Shown: positions 17,097-26,509 of the stretch, piece by piece
Layout: every line of letters begins with the position of its first letter
How positions within the stretch are numbered: position 1 is the stretch's first letter
DNA from: CBDCGJ01 sp965216645
Lineage (GTDB): Bacteria > Pseudomonadota > Alphaproteobacteria > GCA-2731375
Length of the DNA stretch: 64,000 nt
Direction: 5' to 3'
Assembly: GCA_965216645.1 (NCBI GenBank)
Contig: CBDCGJ010000011.1
Span: 1 to 64,000 of the forward strand
The notes under the pieces: generated by a model
Seen by the model: only the letters and a program-made list of their open reading frames with translations
The model's database searches: none
What the model was told of the DNA's origin: nothing
Translations under genes and position numbers: made by a program

Positions 17097-20000
17097 GGCA
17101 GCACGCAAGCCAAGTCCTGAGACACGGTCTGGCCCGCACTGGTCAATTCGACCTCCACCGGCGTTGCGCCGCAACCGCTCAGGAGCCAAGTGCCTAGGGG
17201 CAGATTCGGGAAGCTGAACTGACCATTGTTGGCCGTGGTCATCGAATGCTCCGCGGCGGGCGTTCCCTGGAAAGTGACGGTGATTTCGACACCGCCGACA
17301 TTCTTACGGCCGTCCTTGGCTTTGCCTGAGATCGTACCGAAATCTCCGGCTGGCGGTGGGGGCGGCTCGCCGCCGCTGCAGGTATAGGACGGGTTCTTGT
17401 TGTAGACTTCGATGCACACCGTGTCCGTGTTGCTGCTGACAAGACCTTGATCGTCCTCGACCGTCAGTTCGGCGGTATACGTCCCTTTCGGTAACTGCAC
17501 ATCGGTGGTTCCTTCGAAGGCCGTGATCAACTGACCGTCGACGGTCCAACGCCAGACCGCGACCGATCCGTCCGGATCGCTGGAGGCACTACCGTCCAGC
17601 GTCACCATGCCGACCGCGTCCCGGCCTTTGCCGGTCGCCTGCACGGTTTGATCCGCGCCGGCATCGGCGGTTGGCGCCTGGTTCGCCGACGCGGTGACGG
17701 AGACTTGTTGACTGGTACCGCCAACCGCATTGTCGTCGTCCATGACAGTCAAGGTGACGGTATAGTCCCCGGGGTTCGCGTAACTGTGGCTCGGATGCTG
17801 GTCCGCCGACATGTTGCCGTCGCCGAAATCCCAGGACCAACTGGTCACCTGTCCATCAGCATCCGACGAAAGATCGGTAAAGCTAACCGTCAAATCGGTG
17901 GCGATGAAGGCGAAGTTGGCGGTCGGGCTTTGATTGGACAGGTTCGTATCAACGGTGACGGATATCTTGTCTGAAGCGCTGTAACCCAAGGTGTCGGTGA
18001 CGGTCAGGGTGACCTCCGTCGTCTCGCCATCCGGCAAATCTATCGTGGGGTTCATGCCTTCGGCGAAGCCATCCGCGCCCCAGGACCAGACGAAATACTT
18101 CAGGCCGTCGTCCGCGTCGGACGACAAGCTGCCGTCCAATTGAACCTGGGTATTGTTGCTGGTGAAATCGGCGCCGGCATTGGCGACCGGCGCGTTATTG
18201 ATCAGCGCGGCCCGGTTGCCCGTTATCAACGGTCCCCATATCACGTCGTAATGGATCGTCGCCTCTGTGTAACTGCTTGGCAGTACGGAGCTCGGCAACC
18301 AGATCAAATCGACGCGGTAACGGCCCGCGTCGACGTCGGTAACGGCGATCGATTCCTGATAACCGGTGGCGGCGCAATCCAAACCGCCGGCGGGGCAAAT
18401 GCTTTCGCCGACATATACCTCCTGTCCGCCGATCGGGTCGTAGTAGAGTTTGATGTCAATGTCCGGCAAATACTGCGTGGAGCATCCTAACAGCGTGCAA
18501 CTATTGTAGAGGAATCCATTCCGAGGGCTGTGCACGGCGATGTTGAGGACATCCGGGTAATAAACCGGAACGTCGAAATAGAACGACGTCGTCTGGTCCC
18601 GAAGGACTGTCACATGATCGCCGATACGATGCTGGTGGAAATCCGCTGGCGTTTCGACAAATCCACCAGCGCGCAGGACAGCAAGCTTAGCATCGACCAA
18701 GCCGAAGCCCCATTCCGGGTCCTTCGCGGGATCGTTGTTGGTGAGATAACCGGCATCCTGAGCCGTTTCGTAAAGGATATTGCGTACCTGATCCGGCGTC
18801 AGGGCGGGATTTGCCTGCAGCATCAAGGCCACGACGCCCGAGATCATCGGCGTGGAGAACGAAGTGCCGGAATTGGTCCAATAGGCAGCGTTATTTGCGC
18901 TCGATGCGGCAGTGATGCCATGGCCGGGGGCGGATATATCCGGCTTTTTCACGCCATATTTGGCCGGGTTCCGTGTCGCGAACGGCGCCGGCCGAATGCC
19001 ATAAAGGTTTGATAGGTCGAGCGCCAAATCGCGCAGGAAATCTCCTCCCGTGGCAGCGCGGGCTTCGTCCGATATCGCCCAGCCGACATAGGCGCCGACG
19101 GAGATCGCCAGCGGCGCACCGCCGGGTGTGTGAGCGAATGTGTTGTGCATTTCGCTATTGCCGGCGCCCGCAACGACGACCACCCCTTTCTGAGAGGCGA
19201 TCGCGACTAGCCGCGTCATCGCGTCGGCGGGTTCGATCACCGCCTCCGCATCACCCAGGATGCTGAGATTGATGATATCGACACCCGGTTGGTCGATGCA
19301 CCATTCCATACCTTTTAGGACGTCGGAATCCAGACCCGTCAAATCGGACCCCAAAGCCTTTACCACATAAAGTGTCGCTTCCGGTGCGATGCCGCGCAGC
19401 GCTTGCGCGAACGCGCCGCCATTGCCGCTGCCCGCGATGATCGACGCCACCATGGTGCCGTGATCGGCCGGATCGGTGACAGCCGTCGGATCGCCCTCGA
19501 CATCTGTGATGGCGTTCAGATATCCGCCGAATTTGCCGGCGACGGCGAACTGCTCATGCGTGGTGTGGACGCCGCTGTCGACCACGCAGACGCCGACGCC
19601 ATTGCCGGTTCCCAGACCGGCAAGCGCGATTTCCGGAACGGATTGCAGAGCGGTCACGCCGGTCTCGTCGCGCGAGCTTTCGGCGGCGCCAGTAACCTGA
19701 TAGGTCGGCTCGATCCATTCGACGTGCGGGATGGCGGAGAGCGCCCGTATCTGGCCATAGTTCAGATTGGCAACAAACCCATTTAAGTATTTGAAATCAT
19801 AGTCACTGGTGAAGTTGCCGATGGCGGTCGTCAACCCGTCTTTGCTGGCGCTGGTGTGAAGCAGAACCTTGACGTTGGCTATCGCGGTGTCGCTGCCGAT
19901 CGCGATGGCATTGTCCAAGCTATCGGCCACACGATTGTTGTTCTGGTCGCGTAAGTCCGTATTCGACGTGGTTTCGCTTTGTACCGATTGAAGCGTGCCA

Positions 20001-20119
20001 GGTTTGCCTGGCTCTTCATCTTCGTTCACGCTGGCCGCAAATGTCGAGCATGCAACCATCGCAACGAACATGCCGGTCGACATCGCGGCAAAACGCCATT
20101 TTGTTCCAAAAGTGCCCAT
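17093..20119 (-). CDS. Secreted subtilisin-like (S8) protease with PKD domains
   Basis: 1008 residues from the ATG at 20119 (AAGGGG upstream). A signal peptide covers about 1-29. A propeptide-like region precedes the S8 domain, with Asp181 (VVDSGVHTTHE), His220 (DHGTMVAS), oxyanion Asn321 (GAGNSEMHN) and Ser420 (NSGTSFSTPM). After a beta-rich region come three PKD-type repeats beginning NNAPVANAG, NQSPTANF and NQAPTADAG. Next is a Pro-rich linker and a C-terminal carboxypeptidase-regulatory-like module (ISGKAKDGRKNVGGVEI). It is an exported protein-degrading enzyme, with the PKD and C-terminal domains probably for substrate or surface attachment. No operon partner is visible. Confidence 0.93.
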   Translation of the reverse strand: MGTFGTKWRFAAMSTGMFVAMVACSTFAASVNEDEEPGKPGTLQSVQSETTSNTDLRDQNNNRVADSLDNAIAIGSDTAIANVKVLLHTSASKDGLTTAIGNFTSDYDFKYLNGFVANLNYGQIRALSAIPHVEWIEPTYQVTGAAESSRDETGVTALQSVPEIALAGLGTGNGVGVCVVDSGVHTTHEQFAVAGKFGGYLNAITDVEGDPTAVTDPADHGTMVASIIAGSGNGGAFAQALRGIAPEATLYVVKALGSDLTGLDSDVLKGMEWCIDQPGVDIINLSILGDAEAVIEPADAMTRLVAIASQKGVVVVAGAGNSEMHNTFAHTPGGAPLAISVGAYVGWAISDEARAATGGDFLRDLALDLSNLYGIRPAPFATRNPAKYGVKKPDISAPGHGITAASSANNAAYWTNSGTSFSTPMISGVVALMLQANPALTPDQVRNILYETAQDAGYLTNNDPAKDPEWGFGLVDAKLAVLRAGGFVETPADFHQHRIGDHVTVLRDQTTSFYFDVPVYYPDVLNIAVHSPRNGFLYNSCTLLGCSTQYLPDIDIKLYYDPIGGQEVYVGESICPAGGLDCAATGYQESIAVTDVDAGRYRVDLIWLPSSVLPSSYTEATIHYDVIWGPLITGNRAALINNAPVANAGADFTSNNTQVQLDGSLSSDADDGLKYFVWSWGADGFAEGMNPTIDLPDGETTEVTLTVTDTLGYSASDKISVTVDTNLSNQSPTANFAFIATDLTVSFTDLSSDADGQVTSWSWDFGDGNMSADQHPSHSYANPGDYTVTLTVMDDDNAVGGTSQQVSVTASANQAPTADAGADQTVQATGKGRDAVGMVTLDGSASSDPDGSVAVWRWTVDGQLITAFEGTTDVQLPKGTYTAELTVEDDQGLVSSNTDTVCIEVYNKNPSYTCSGGEPPPPPAGDFGTISGKAKDGRKNVGGVEITVTFQGTPAAEHSMTTANNGQFSFPNLPLGTWLLSGCGATPVEVELTSAGQTVSQDLACVLP

Positions 20120-20278
20120 AACAGTTTCCCCTTCCCTCGTAAAAAGTCGAGAGATATCAACAGCTAATAATAGCAAGTGGAAGGAGAATGGGCAAAAGAA
20201 ATAAATAAGAATTATCTAATATTGAGGCGACTGAAATATCCCTGCCTTGCCGGCTTCAGACTAAATATCGACAAGTAA

Positions 20279-20352
20279 TGGCTGGGGGACAGGGATTCGA
20301 ACCCCGACTGCTCGGACCAGAACCGAGAGTTCTACCATTAAACTATCCCCCA
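20279..20352 (-). tRNA. tRNA-Gln (anticodon CUG)
   Basis: 74 bases on the minus strand including an encoded CCA. The acceptor TGGGGGA pairs with TCCCCCA, with GCCA after it. The anticodon stem CTCGG / CCGAG closes the loop TTCTGGT with anticodon CTG, and the T-arm is GGTTCGAATCC. The surrounding gap from 20120 to 20508 otherwise holds A/T-rich DNA upstream of the subtilase and the ppx leader; I see no gene there. Confidence 0.95.
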
Positions 20353-20508
20353 ACAGGGCGCGGTAGAGAGCCGGTAACCTAAGAACCGAATCATTGAAAG
20401 TCAACCGCGCGGGCTGACCGTTAAACAAGTTGTGGATTGCCTGCGTCGGCGCGCTGGGGTAAGGATATTTCAAAGAGAAAGTTAGTTTGAATAACAAATG
20501 GTTGGGGC

Positions 20509-21639
20509 ATGGGTAGGCAAGCAAGACAGCATCGTGGAAAGGATCGCCAAGCCGCCCAATCAGAGACAGAATCAAGCGATATGCCACGGTCCGAAAGGAC
20601 GATGGCAAAGTCGGGTCACCGACGCTCGCGAGGTCGCTTCCGCCATACTTATTCCGCTTTAGATTTAGGGACCAATAACTGTCGCCTGCTGGTCGCGAAG
20701 CCGACGCGCAAAGGATTCCGCGTGATAGACGCATTTTCTCGGATCGTTCGCTTGGGCGAAGGGGTGTCGACGTCCGGCCGCTTGTCGTCCGCGGCCATGG
20801 ATCGGGCGGTTGCCGCTCTATCCATTTGTGCCGCCAAAATGCGTCGGCGCGGTGTCACGCGGGCCCGGGCCGTGGCGACGGCGGCGTGCCGTGAGGCGGA
20901 TAACGGGGACGAGTTTCTCTCCCGAGTGAAAACCGAAACCGGAATCGAACTGGACATCATCGAATGTCAGGAGGAGGCGCGCTTGGCCGCCGCGAGCTGC
21001 GCCCCCCTGATCGCGCCTGAGGCGCGGAATGCCTTGGTTTTCGACATCGGCGGCGGCAGCACCGAACTGATGTGGTTGAAGGTCAAACCCGGTTCGGCGC
21101 CACGGCGGTCGCCGGAAAGCGGCATCGAGATCGAGGCGTGGACCTCCCTGAGTGATGGGGTGGTGACGATCGCGGAGCAATATGGCGGTTTCGATGTCAC
21201 GCCGGAGTCTTATGAACGGATGGTCGCCAAGGTGCAAAATCAGTTGCACACCTTCGAAGCGACCCACGGTCTGAACGATCGTATCGCGGGCGGTAGTGTG
21301 CAGATGATCGGGACCTCCGGCACCGTGACCACGCTGGCCGGCGTCCATCTCAATCTGCCGAAATACGACCGGCGGCAGGTCGATGGGTTGTGGTTGACCT
21401 TCGATCAGGCGGCCGAGGTCAGTCGGCGATTGGCGGAAATGTCATACAAACAACGCAGCTATCACCCTTGTATCGGACAACAGCGGGCCGATCTAGTTAT
21501 TGCTGGCTGCGCGATTTTCGAAGCGATCTGCCGGACCTGGCCAATTGGTGAACTGCGCGTGGCCGACCGCGGATTGCGGGAAGGTATCCTGCACTCGCTG
21601 ATGCAGGACGCGGATCGCGAGAGTGTTCGACGCGCGTAG
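20509..21639 (+). CDS. ppx: Exopolyphosphatase / pppGpp phosphatase (Ppx/GppA)
   Basis: 376 residues from the ATG at 20509; ATGs at 20581 or 20602 are possible and would remove a basic low-complexity leader. Family motifs are SALDLGTNNCRLLVA, FDIGGGSTELM (phosphate-binding), MIGTSGTVTTLAG and GLREGIL near the end. The enzyme removes terminal phosphate from polyphosphate or converts pppGpp to ppGpp, linking to the stringent response. The length matches the short alphaproteobacterial form without a C-terminal HD domain. rlmE follows 4 bases downstream, a common pairing in alphaproteobacteria. Confidence 0.93.
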   Translation: MGRQARQHRGKDRQAAQSETESSDMPRSERTMAKSGHRRSRGRFRHTYSALDLGTNNCRLLVAKPTRKGFRVIDAFSRIVRLGEGVSTSGRLSSAAMDRAVAALSICAAKMRRRGVTRARAVATAACREADNGDEFLSRVKTETGIELDIIECQEEARLAAASCAPLIAPEARNALVFDIGGGSTELMWLKVKPGSAPRRSPESGIEIEAWTSLSDGVVTIAEQYGGFDVTPESYERMVAKVQNQLHTFEATHGLNDRIAGGSVQMIGTSGTVTTLAGVHLNLPKYDRRQVDGLWLTFDQAAEVSRRLAEMSYKQRSYHPCIGQQRADLVIAGCAIFEAICRTWPIGELRVADRGLREGILHSLMQDADRESVRRA

Positions 21640-21643
21640 GATC

Positions 21644-22360
21644 ATGGCGGCTGGCGGCGGAAAAAAAGGAAAAGGGACAAGACTTTCCGGGCGTAACCTG
21701 AAGGTTAAGGTCAAAACCGCGCGCGGCCGCCGCACTTCCTCGACCCGCTGGTTGCAGCGCCAATTGAACGATCCTTATGTTCAAGCGGCGAAGCGGGACG
21801 GCTACCGCTCTCGCGCCGCCTACAAATTGATCGAATTGGACGAGCGGTTCCGGTTGTTGAAGCCGGGTTTGACAATTCTGGATTTGGGCGCCGCACCCGG
21901 TGGCTGGTCGCAAGTCGCCGAGCAACAGTTAAAAGGGCGGGGCCAGATCGTCGCCATCGACATCAACGAAATGGATGCGCTGCCCGGCGTGACGGTCATA
22001 CAGGGCGATATTATGGACCCGGATCTGGGACCCGTTTTGTTGGAGGCGTTTGGTGGCCGCGTCGATTTGGTTTTGAGCGACATGGCGCCACCGTCGACCG
22101 GTCACAAGTCGACGGATCACTTGCGTATCGTTGCGCTGGTGGAGGCGGCGGTCGCGCTGGTCCGCGAAGTGCTAGCGCCGGGTGGTGGGTTTGTCGCGAA
22201 GGTCTGGGAAGGTGGCGCGGACGCGGATCTGCTCGCGGAATTGAAACGCGATTTCGCGCAAGTTAAACATGCTAAACCGAAAGCCAGCCGTAGCGGCTCG
22301 GCCGAAATGTATCTGGTCGCCAGCGGATTCCGTGGCGGTGGAGAGGAAGGTGCTGAATGA
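21644..22360 (+). CDS. rlmE: 23S rRNA 2'-O-methyltransferase RlmE (FtsJ)
   Basis: 238 residues from the ATG at 21644. The K-D-K-E catalytic tetrad is complete: Lys61 (AAYKLIE), Asp146 (LSDMAPP), Lys186 (FVAKVWEG) and Glu221 (SAEMYLVA). The SAM site is LDLGAAPGGWSQ. It methylates the ribose of a U in the 23S rRNA A-loop. The N-terminus has a basic 30-residue extension common in alphaproteobacteria. It follows ppx and overlaps the next gene by 4 bases. Confidence 0.95.
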   Translation: MAAGGGKKGKGTRLSGRNLKVKVKTARGRRTSSTRWLQRQLNDPYVQAAKRDGYRSRAAYKLIELDERFRLLKPGLTILDLGAAPGGWSQVAEQQLKGRGQIVAIDINEMDALPGVTVIQGDIMDPDLGPVLLEAFGGRVDLVLSDMAPPSTGHKSTDHLRIVALVEAAVALVREVLAPGGGFVAKVWEGGADADLLAELKRDFAQVKHAKPKASRSGSAEMYLVASGFRGGGEEGAE

Positions 22361-23079
22361 GCATTCCCGAACATAATCCGCGGCCGGAAAATTGCTTGGA
22401 CGCGACATTCTATATGAACTATGAGCATCCGGCCGTGCGCGAGTTCGCCGCCGCACATGCCGGCAGCGGCGGTGACGATAAGGCGCTGGCGATCCGGCTT
22501 TACAACGCGGTCCGCGACGAGATTCGCTACAATCCCTATTCCGTTGACCTGCGTCCACCCGGTATGCAGGCCAGCACTTCCCTGACGCAAGGCGAAGGGT
22601 TTTGCATCAATAAGGCGGTTCTGCTCGCCGCGCTTCTACGCGCGCATGGCATTCCCGCCCGCCTTGGTTTCGCCGACGTGAAGAACCACTTGGCCAGCCA
22701 GCGCCTGCTGGACGGTATGGGCACCGATCTGTTCGTTTATCACGGCTACGCGGACGTCTATTTGGACGGCAAATGGGTCAAGGCGACGCCGGCCTTCAAC
22801 ATCTCCCTATGCGAAAAATTCGGCGTGCTGCCGCTCGAATTCGATGGCGAGAACGACTCGATCTTTCATCCCTTCGACAAGGCCGGCCGCCAGCATATGG
22901 AATATGTCCACGACCACGGCGCCTATGCCGACCTGCCGCTGGACGATATTCAGAAGAGCTGGCGCGCGCACTATCCGAAGATGACGGAACTTTGGGAGAT
23001 GGGGGCCGCCACCGGCGATTTCGAAGCGGAGGCGGCGGCCGAAAAGGACGGCGCCGTGCGATTATCGCCAGCATCCTGA
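22357..23079 (+). CDS. Transglutaminase-like domain protein
   Basis: 240 residues. The core has Cys83 in QGEGFCINKAVLLAALLRAHGIPAR and His129 in YHGYADVYLDGKWVKATP, the arrangement of microbial transglutaminase-like (papain-fold) proteins. The usual Asp of the triad is not obvious in the TPAFN segment. It could be a protease, an amidase or an acyltransferase; the substrate is unknown. Its ATG overlaps the rlmE stop (ATGA), so the two are translationally coupled. No signal peptide is seen. Confidence 0.82.
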   Translation: MSIPEHNPRPENCLDATFYMNYEHPAVREFAAAHAGSGGDDKALAIRLYNAVRDEIRYNPYSVDLRPPGMQASTSLTQGEGFCINKAVLLAALLRAHGIPARLGFADVKNHLASQRLLDGMGTDLFVYHGYADVYLDGKWVKATPAFNISLCEKFGVLPLEFDGENDSIFHPFDKAGRQHMEYVHDHGAYADLPLDDIQKSWRAHYPKMTELWEMGAATGDFEAEAAAEKDGAVRLSPAS

Positions 23080-23220
23080 TTCGTCGCCGAATTCTGCGGA
23101 TTTCCGCGACCCGCACGGCGCATTCGCCCGCCCCGCTTGGGGATCAGACACCCTCTATCCCGCCGCGGGACGCTGTGTCATATTGCGGCGCCAATTCATT
23201 TGGCATTTTTGGAGGATAGG

Positions 23221-24687
23221 ATGGAGATACCCGAAGCGCTTACTTTTGACGATGTCCTCCTAAAACCGGCCGCTTCCAATGTTCTTCCAGCGCAAGCAGA
23301 CACGACCGCCCAGGTTACACGCGACATTCGCCTCGGCATCCCATTGCTGTCGGCGGCGATGGATACGGTGACCGAACACCGTATGGCCATCGCGATGGCG
23401 CAGTTGGGCGGATTGGGCGTAATTCATAAGAATTTGGACATCGAAGCCCAGGCCGACGAAGTACGACGGGTCAAACGTTTCGAGGCCGGCATGGTGGTCG
23501 ATCCGGTAACCATTCATCCGGATCAGACTTTAGCCGAAGCCTTGGCCTTGATGGATCATCATCGGATCTCCGGCATACCGGTGGTGGAACGCGAGTCCGG
23601 TAAGCTTGTCGGTATTCTGACAAATCGCGATGTCCGCTTCGCCACTAAGCAAGGTCAGCCGGTCAGCGAACTGATGACGGCGGAGAATCTCGTCACTGTC
23701 CGCGACGGGGTCGAGATGGGCGAGGCCAAGCGACTTCTGCACCAGTCCCGAATAGAAAAGCTGTTGGTGGTCGATGAAAACTATCGCTGCACCGGTTTGG
23801 TCACGGTCAAGGATATCGAGAAATCCCAGACCTATCCACTGGCGGCGAAGGACGAGCAAGGTCGGTTGCGGGTTGCCGCCGCCACCGGCGTCGGACCCGA
23901 AGGATTGGACCGTACGCAAGCGTTGTTGGAAGCGGGCGTCGACCTATTGATCTTGGATACGGCTCATGGTCATTCCGCTCGCGTGTTGGATGCGGTCGAA
24001 CAGATCAAGAAGTTGAGTAATTACAGCCAAGTGATTGCCGGCAACGTGGCCACCCGCGACGGTGCCAAGGCATTGGTCGATGCCGGTGCCGACGCGGTAA
24101 AAGTCGGTATTGGCCCGGGGTCGATCTGCACGACACGGGTTGTGGCCGGTGTCGGCATGCCCCAGCTCTCCGCGCTGATGGAAACGGCGGAGATTTGCTG
24201 GGATCAAGATGTCCCGGTCATCGCTGACGGCGGTATTCGCTACTCCGGCGATCTGGCGAAAGCGATCGCCGCGGGTGCCGGCTGCGCCATGGTCGGTTCC
24301 CTATTGGCGGGCACCGAAGAAGCGCCGGGCGAAGTCATTCTGTTTCAAGGCCGATCCTACAAATCCTATCGCGGCATGGGCTCGTTGGGGGCTATGGCCC
24401 GCGGTTCCGCCGACCGGTATTTTCAGGAGGAGATCACGGAAACCCTGAAACTGGTGCCGGAAGGGATCGAGGGCCGGGTCGATTACAAGGGTCCGGTTGC
24501 CGGCGTGATCCATCAACTGGTTGGCGGTTTGCGGGCCGCCATGGGCTACACGGGCAACGCCAATCTTCGGGATATGGGCGAAAACAGCCAATTCATTCGG
24601 GTCAGTCAGGCCGGCGTCCGCGAAGGCCATGTCCACGACGTTCACATTACCCGGGAAGCGCCCAACTATCCTCTAAGCGGCCGCTGA
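23221..24687 (+). CDS. guaB: IMP dehydrogenase
   Basis: 488 residues from the ATG at 23221, with GGAGGATAGG just upstream. The frame is open further upstream but that part is not coding-like. Two CBS domains (about 91-205) are inserted in the TIM barrel; the catalytic loop GIGPGSICTT carries Cys303, and the flap is RGMGSLGAM. It oxidises IMP to XMP with NAD+, the first step to GMP. guaA lies 3 kb downstream, separated by an rsmB-like gene, a TPR gene and a VWA gene. Confidence 0.97.
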   Translation: MEIPEALTFDDVLLKPAASNVLPAQADTTAQVTRDIRLGIPLLSAAMDTVTEHRMAIAMAQLGGLGVIHKNLDIEAQADEVRRVKRFEAGMVVDPVTIHPDQTLAEALALMDHHRISGIPVVERESGKLVGILTNRDVRFATKQGQPVSELMTAENLVTVRDGVEMGEAKRLLHQSRIEKLLVVDENYRCTGLVTVKDIEKSQTYPLAAKDEQGRLRVAAATGVGPEGLDRTQALLEAGVDLLILDTAHGHSARVLDAVEQIKKLSNYSQVIAGNVATRDGAKALVDAGADAVKVGIGPGSICTTRVVAGVGMPQLSALMETAEICWDQDVPVIADGGIRYSGDLAKAIAAGAGCAMVGSLLAGTEEAPGEVILFQGRSYKSYRGMGSLGAMARGSADRYFQEEITETLKLVPEGIEGRVDYKGPVAGVIHQLVGGLRAAMGYTGNANLRDMGENSQFIRVSQAGVREGHVHDVHITREAPNYPLSGR

Positions 24688-24700
24688 CGGCGGTCGCGCC

Positions 24701-25939
24701 ATGCGCGACGACGCGCGATTGCAGGCGGCGATCGAGTTACTGGACGAGATTCTGCGACGCCGGCGGCCGGCCGACGATATCCTGCGCGCCTATTTTCGCC
24801 ATCGACGCTATGCCGGCTCGAAGGACCGCCGTGCGGTACGGGATTTGGTCTATCGGATATTACGCAGTTATCACCGGTTGCGTTGGCAGGGTGCGGCGGC
24901 CATGGGCAGGTCGCTGGCGATGTTTCATGTGCGGGACGCGGCGCTGTTTTCCGGCGCGGAACATGCGCCTCGATCCTTGGATGAACATGAACGTGCCGCC
25001 TTGAAGAAACTTAACCAGGGCACACCGCCGGCTTGGGCGAGGGCGAACCTGCCGGAATGGATAGCGGAACCGATGCGGCGGCGTTTCGGGGCTGAGTTCG
25101 AGCCGGAAATGGAGGCCCTAAATCGGCCCGCGCCGCTGGATATTCGGGTCAACACACTTAAAAGCACGCGCGAAGACGTTGCCCGGCAATTGCGCAAGGA
25201 AGGTCAGGACGTGACGGATACCCTATATTCGCCCTGGGGTTTGCGGCTGGGTACGCCAGTTCAACTGACGGGCCATGCGCTCTATCGCGAGGGCGTCATC
25301 GAAATTCAAGACGAGGGGGCGCAGCTGATCGCCCTGGCCACGGAAGCCCAGCCCGGCCAGACCGTCGTCGACTTGGCGGCCGGTGCCGGCGGGAAGACGC
25401 TGGCGCTCGCAGCCATGATGGCGAACTGCGGGCGTCTAATCGCTGCCGATATCGACCGCAATCGTCTGAGCCGGGCAGAGCACCGCTTGCGCCGGGCCGG
25501 CGTGACATGCGCCGAAACGGTGGCGGTTGCAGCGGCGGAGGATCCAGACGATCCGTTTTGGCGCGAAATGGCGGGGCAAGCGGACGTGGTTCTGTTGGAT
25601 GCACCGTGCAGCGCGACCGGTATTTTGCGGCGGCAACCGGAACGCAGCATCGACCTTAGCGCCGATAAGGTCAGTCAGTTGAGCGGCCTGCAGGCGCGGC
25701 TGCTTCGGCGTGCCAGCCGTTTGGTCGCGCCGGGCGGCCGGCTGATATATGCGACTTGCTCGCTATTGCTGGAGGAGAATGAACTAGTTTACCAACGGTT
25801 TATCGAAAATTGCGAAGATTTCGCCTTAGCGGTTATCGACTTGCCGCACATGCCGCTGGCTACGACATATCTTTTGACGCCAGCTCGCCATGGCTGCGAC
25901 GGATTTTTCATCGCGGCGCTGAAACGTCTCGGCGGATGA
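24701..25939 (+). CDS. RsmB-like rRNA (cytosine-5) methyltransferase
   Basis: 412 residues. The N-terminal NusB-like helical region is followed by a SAM domain with VVDLAAGAGGKTLALAAMM. The two Cys expected for RNA m5C enzymes are in DAPCSATG and YATCSLLLEEN. This is the NOL1/NOP2/sun family; rRNA is the likely substrate, but an assignment to RsmB proper is by family only. It follows guaB by 13 bases; this order is common in alphaproteobacteria. Confidence 0.92.
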   Translation: MRDDARLQAAIELLDEILRRRRPADDILRAYFRHRRYAGSKDRRAVRDLVYRILRSYHRLRWQGAAAMGRSLAMFHVRDAALFSGAEHAPRSLDEHERAALKKLNQGTPPAWARANLPEWIAEPMRRRFGAEFEPEMEALNRPAPLDIRVNTLKSTREDVARQLRKEGQDVTDTLYSPWGLRLGTPVQLTGHALYREGVIEIQDEGAQLIALATEAQPGQTVVDLAAGAGGKTLALAAMMANCGRLIAADIDRNRLSRAEHRLRRAGVTCAETVAVAAAEDPDDPFWREMAGQADVVLLDAPCSATGILRRQPERSIDLSADKVSQLSGLQARLLRRASRLVAPGGRLIYATCSLLLEENELVYQRFIENCEDFALAVIDLPHMPLATTYLLTPARHGCDGFFIAALKRLGG

Positions 25940-26026
25940 TCGTCACGAGGAGTTTTCTTTGTCTTTACTGGTCCAGCGCCGTATAGCAGGCGTATATAAC
26001 TTGATACTCGGTTTTAGATGTGAGTA

Positions 26027-26509
26027 ATGCTTGTGTATTCCTGGCTCGTTCGATCGATCGCAATCATTGTTTTGGCCTGCTTGCCCGCGGTATCGGCGCT
26101 GGCGGTCAGCACTGGCGGCGCACCACGTCCGAACGCAAGCTCCGAGAAGAAGTCCGACTATGAGGAAGGCGTCAAAGCCGTCAATCAGGAAGACTGGAAG
26201 CGTGCCGAGATTGCCCTCAAGCGCGCGATCGACAAGGACCCGACCGACGCTGACGCTTACAACTATCTTGGCTATACATACCGCCAATTGAAACGTTTCG
26301 ATGAAGCCCTTACAGCCTACAAAGAGGCCCTGCGCCTCAATCCCGAACATCGGGGCGCCCACGAATATATTGGGGAGGCCTATTTGGCGTTGAAGCAACC
26401 GGTCAAGGCCCGCGAACATCTCAAGGCGCTCGACAAACTCTGCTTCTTCGGTTGCGCCGAATACGACGAGTTGAAGGCCGCGATCGAAAATTACGAAGGT
26501 AACCGCTAG
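26027..26509 (+). CDS. Exported tetratricopeptide (TPR) protein
   Basis: 160 residues. A signal peptide or anchor covers about 1-26 (hydrophobic core SIAIIVLACLPAVSALAV). About three TPR units follow, such as DADAYNYLGYTYRQLKRFDEAL and RGAHEYIGEAYLALKQPVKA, ending with a two-Cys segment LCFFGCAEY. It is likely a periplasmic scaffold. It converges with the VWA gene, whose stop overlaps by 4 bases at 26506-26509. Confidence 0.85.
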   Translation: MLVYSWLVRSIAIIVLACLPAVSALAVSTGGAPRPNASSEKKSDYEEGVKAVNQEDWKRAEIALKRAIDKDPTDADAYNYLGYTYRQLKRFDEALTAYKEALRLNPEHRGAHEYIGEAYLALKQPVKAREHLKALDKLCFFGCAEYDELKAAIENYEGNR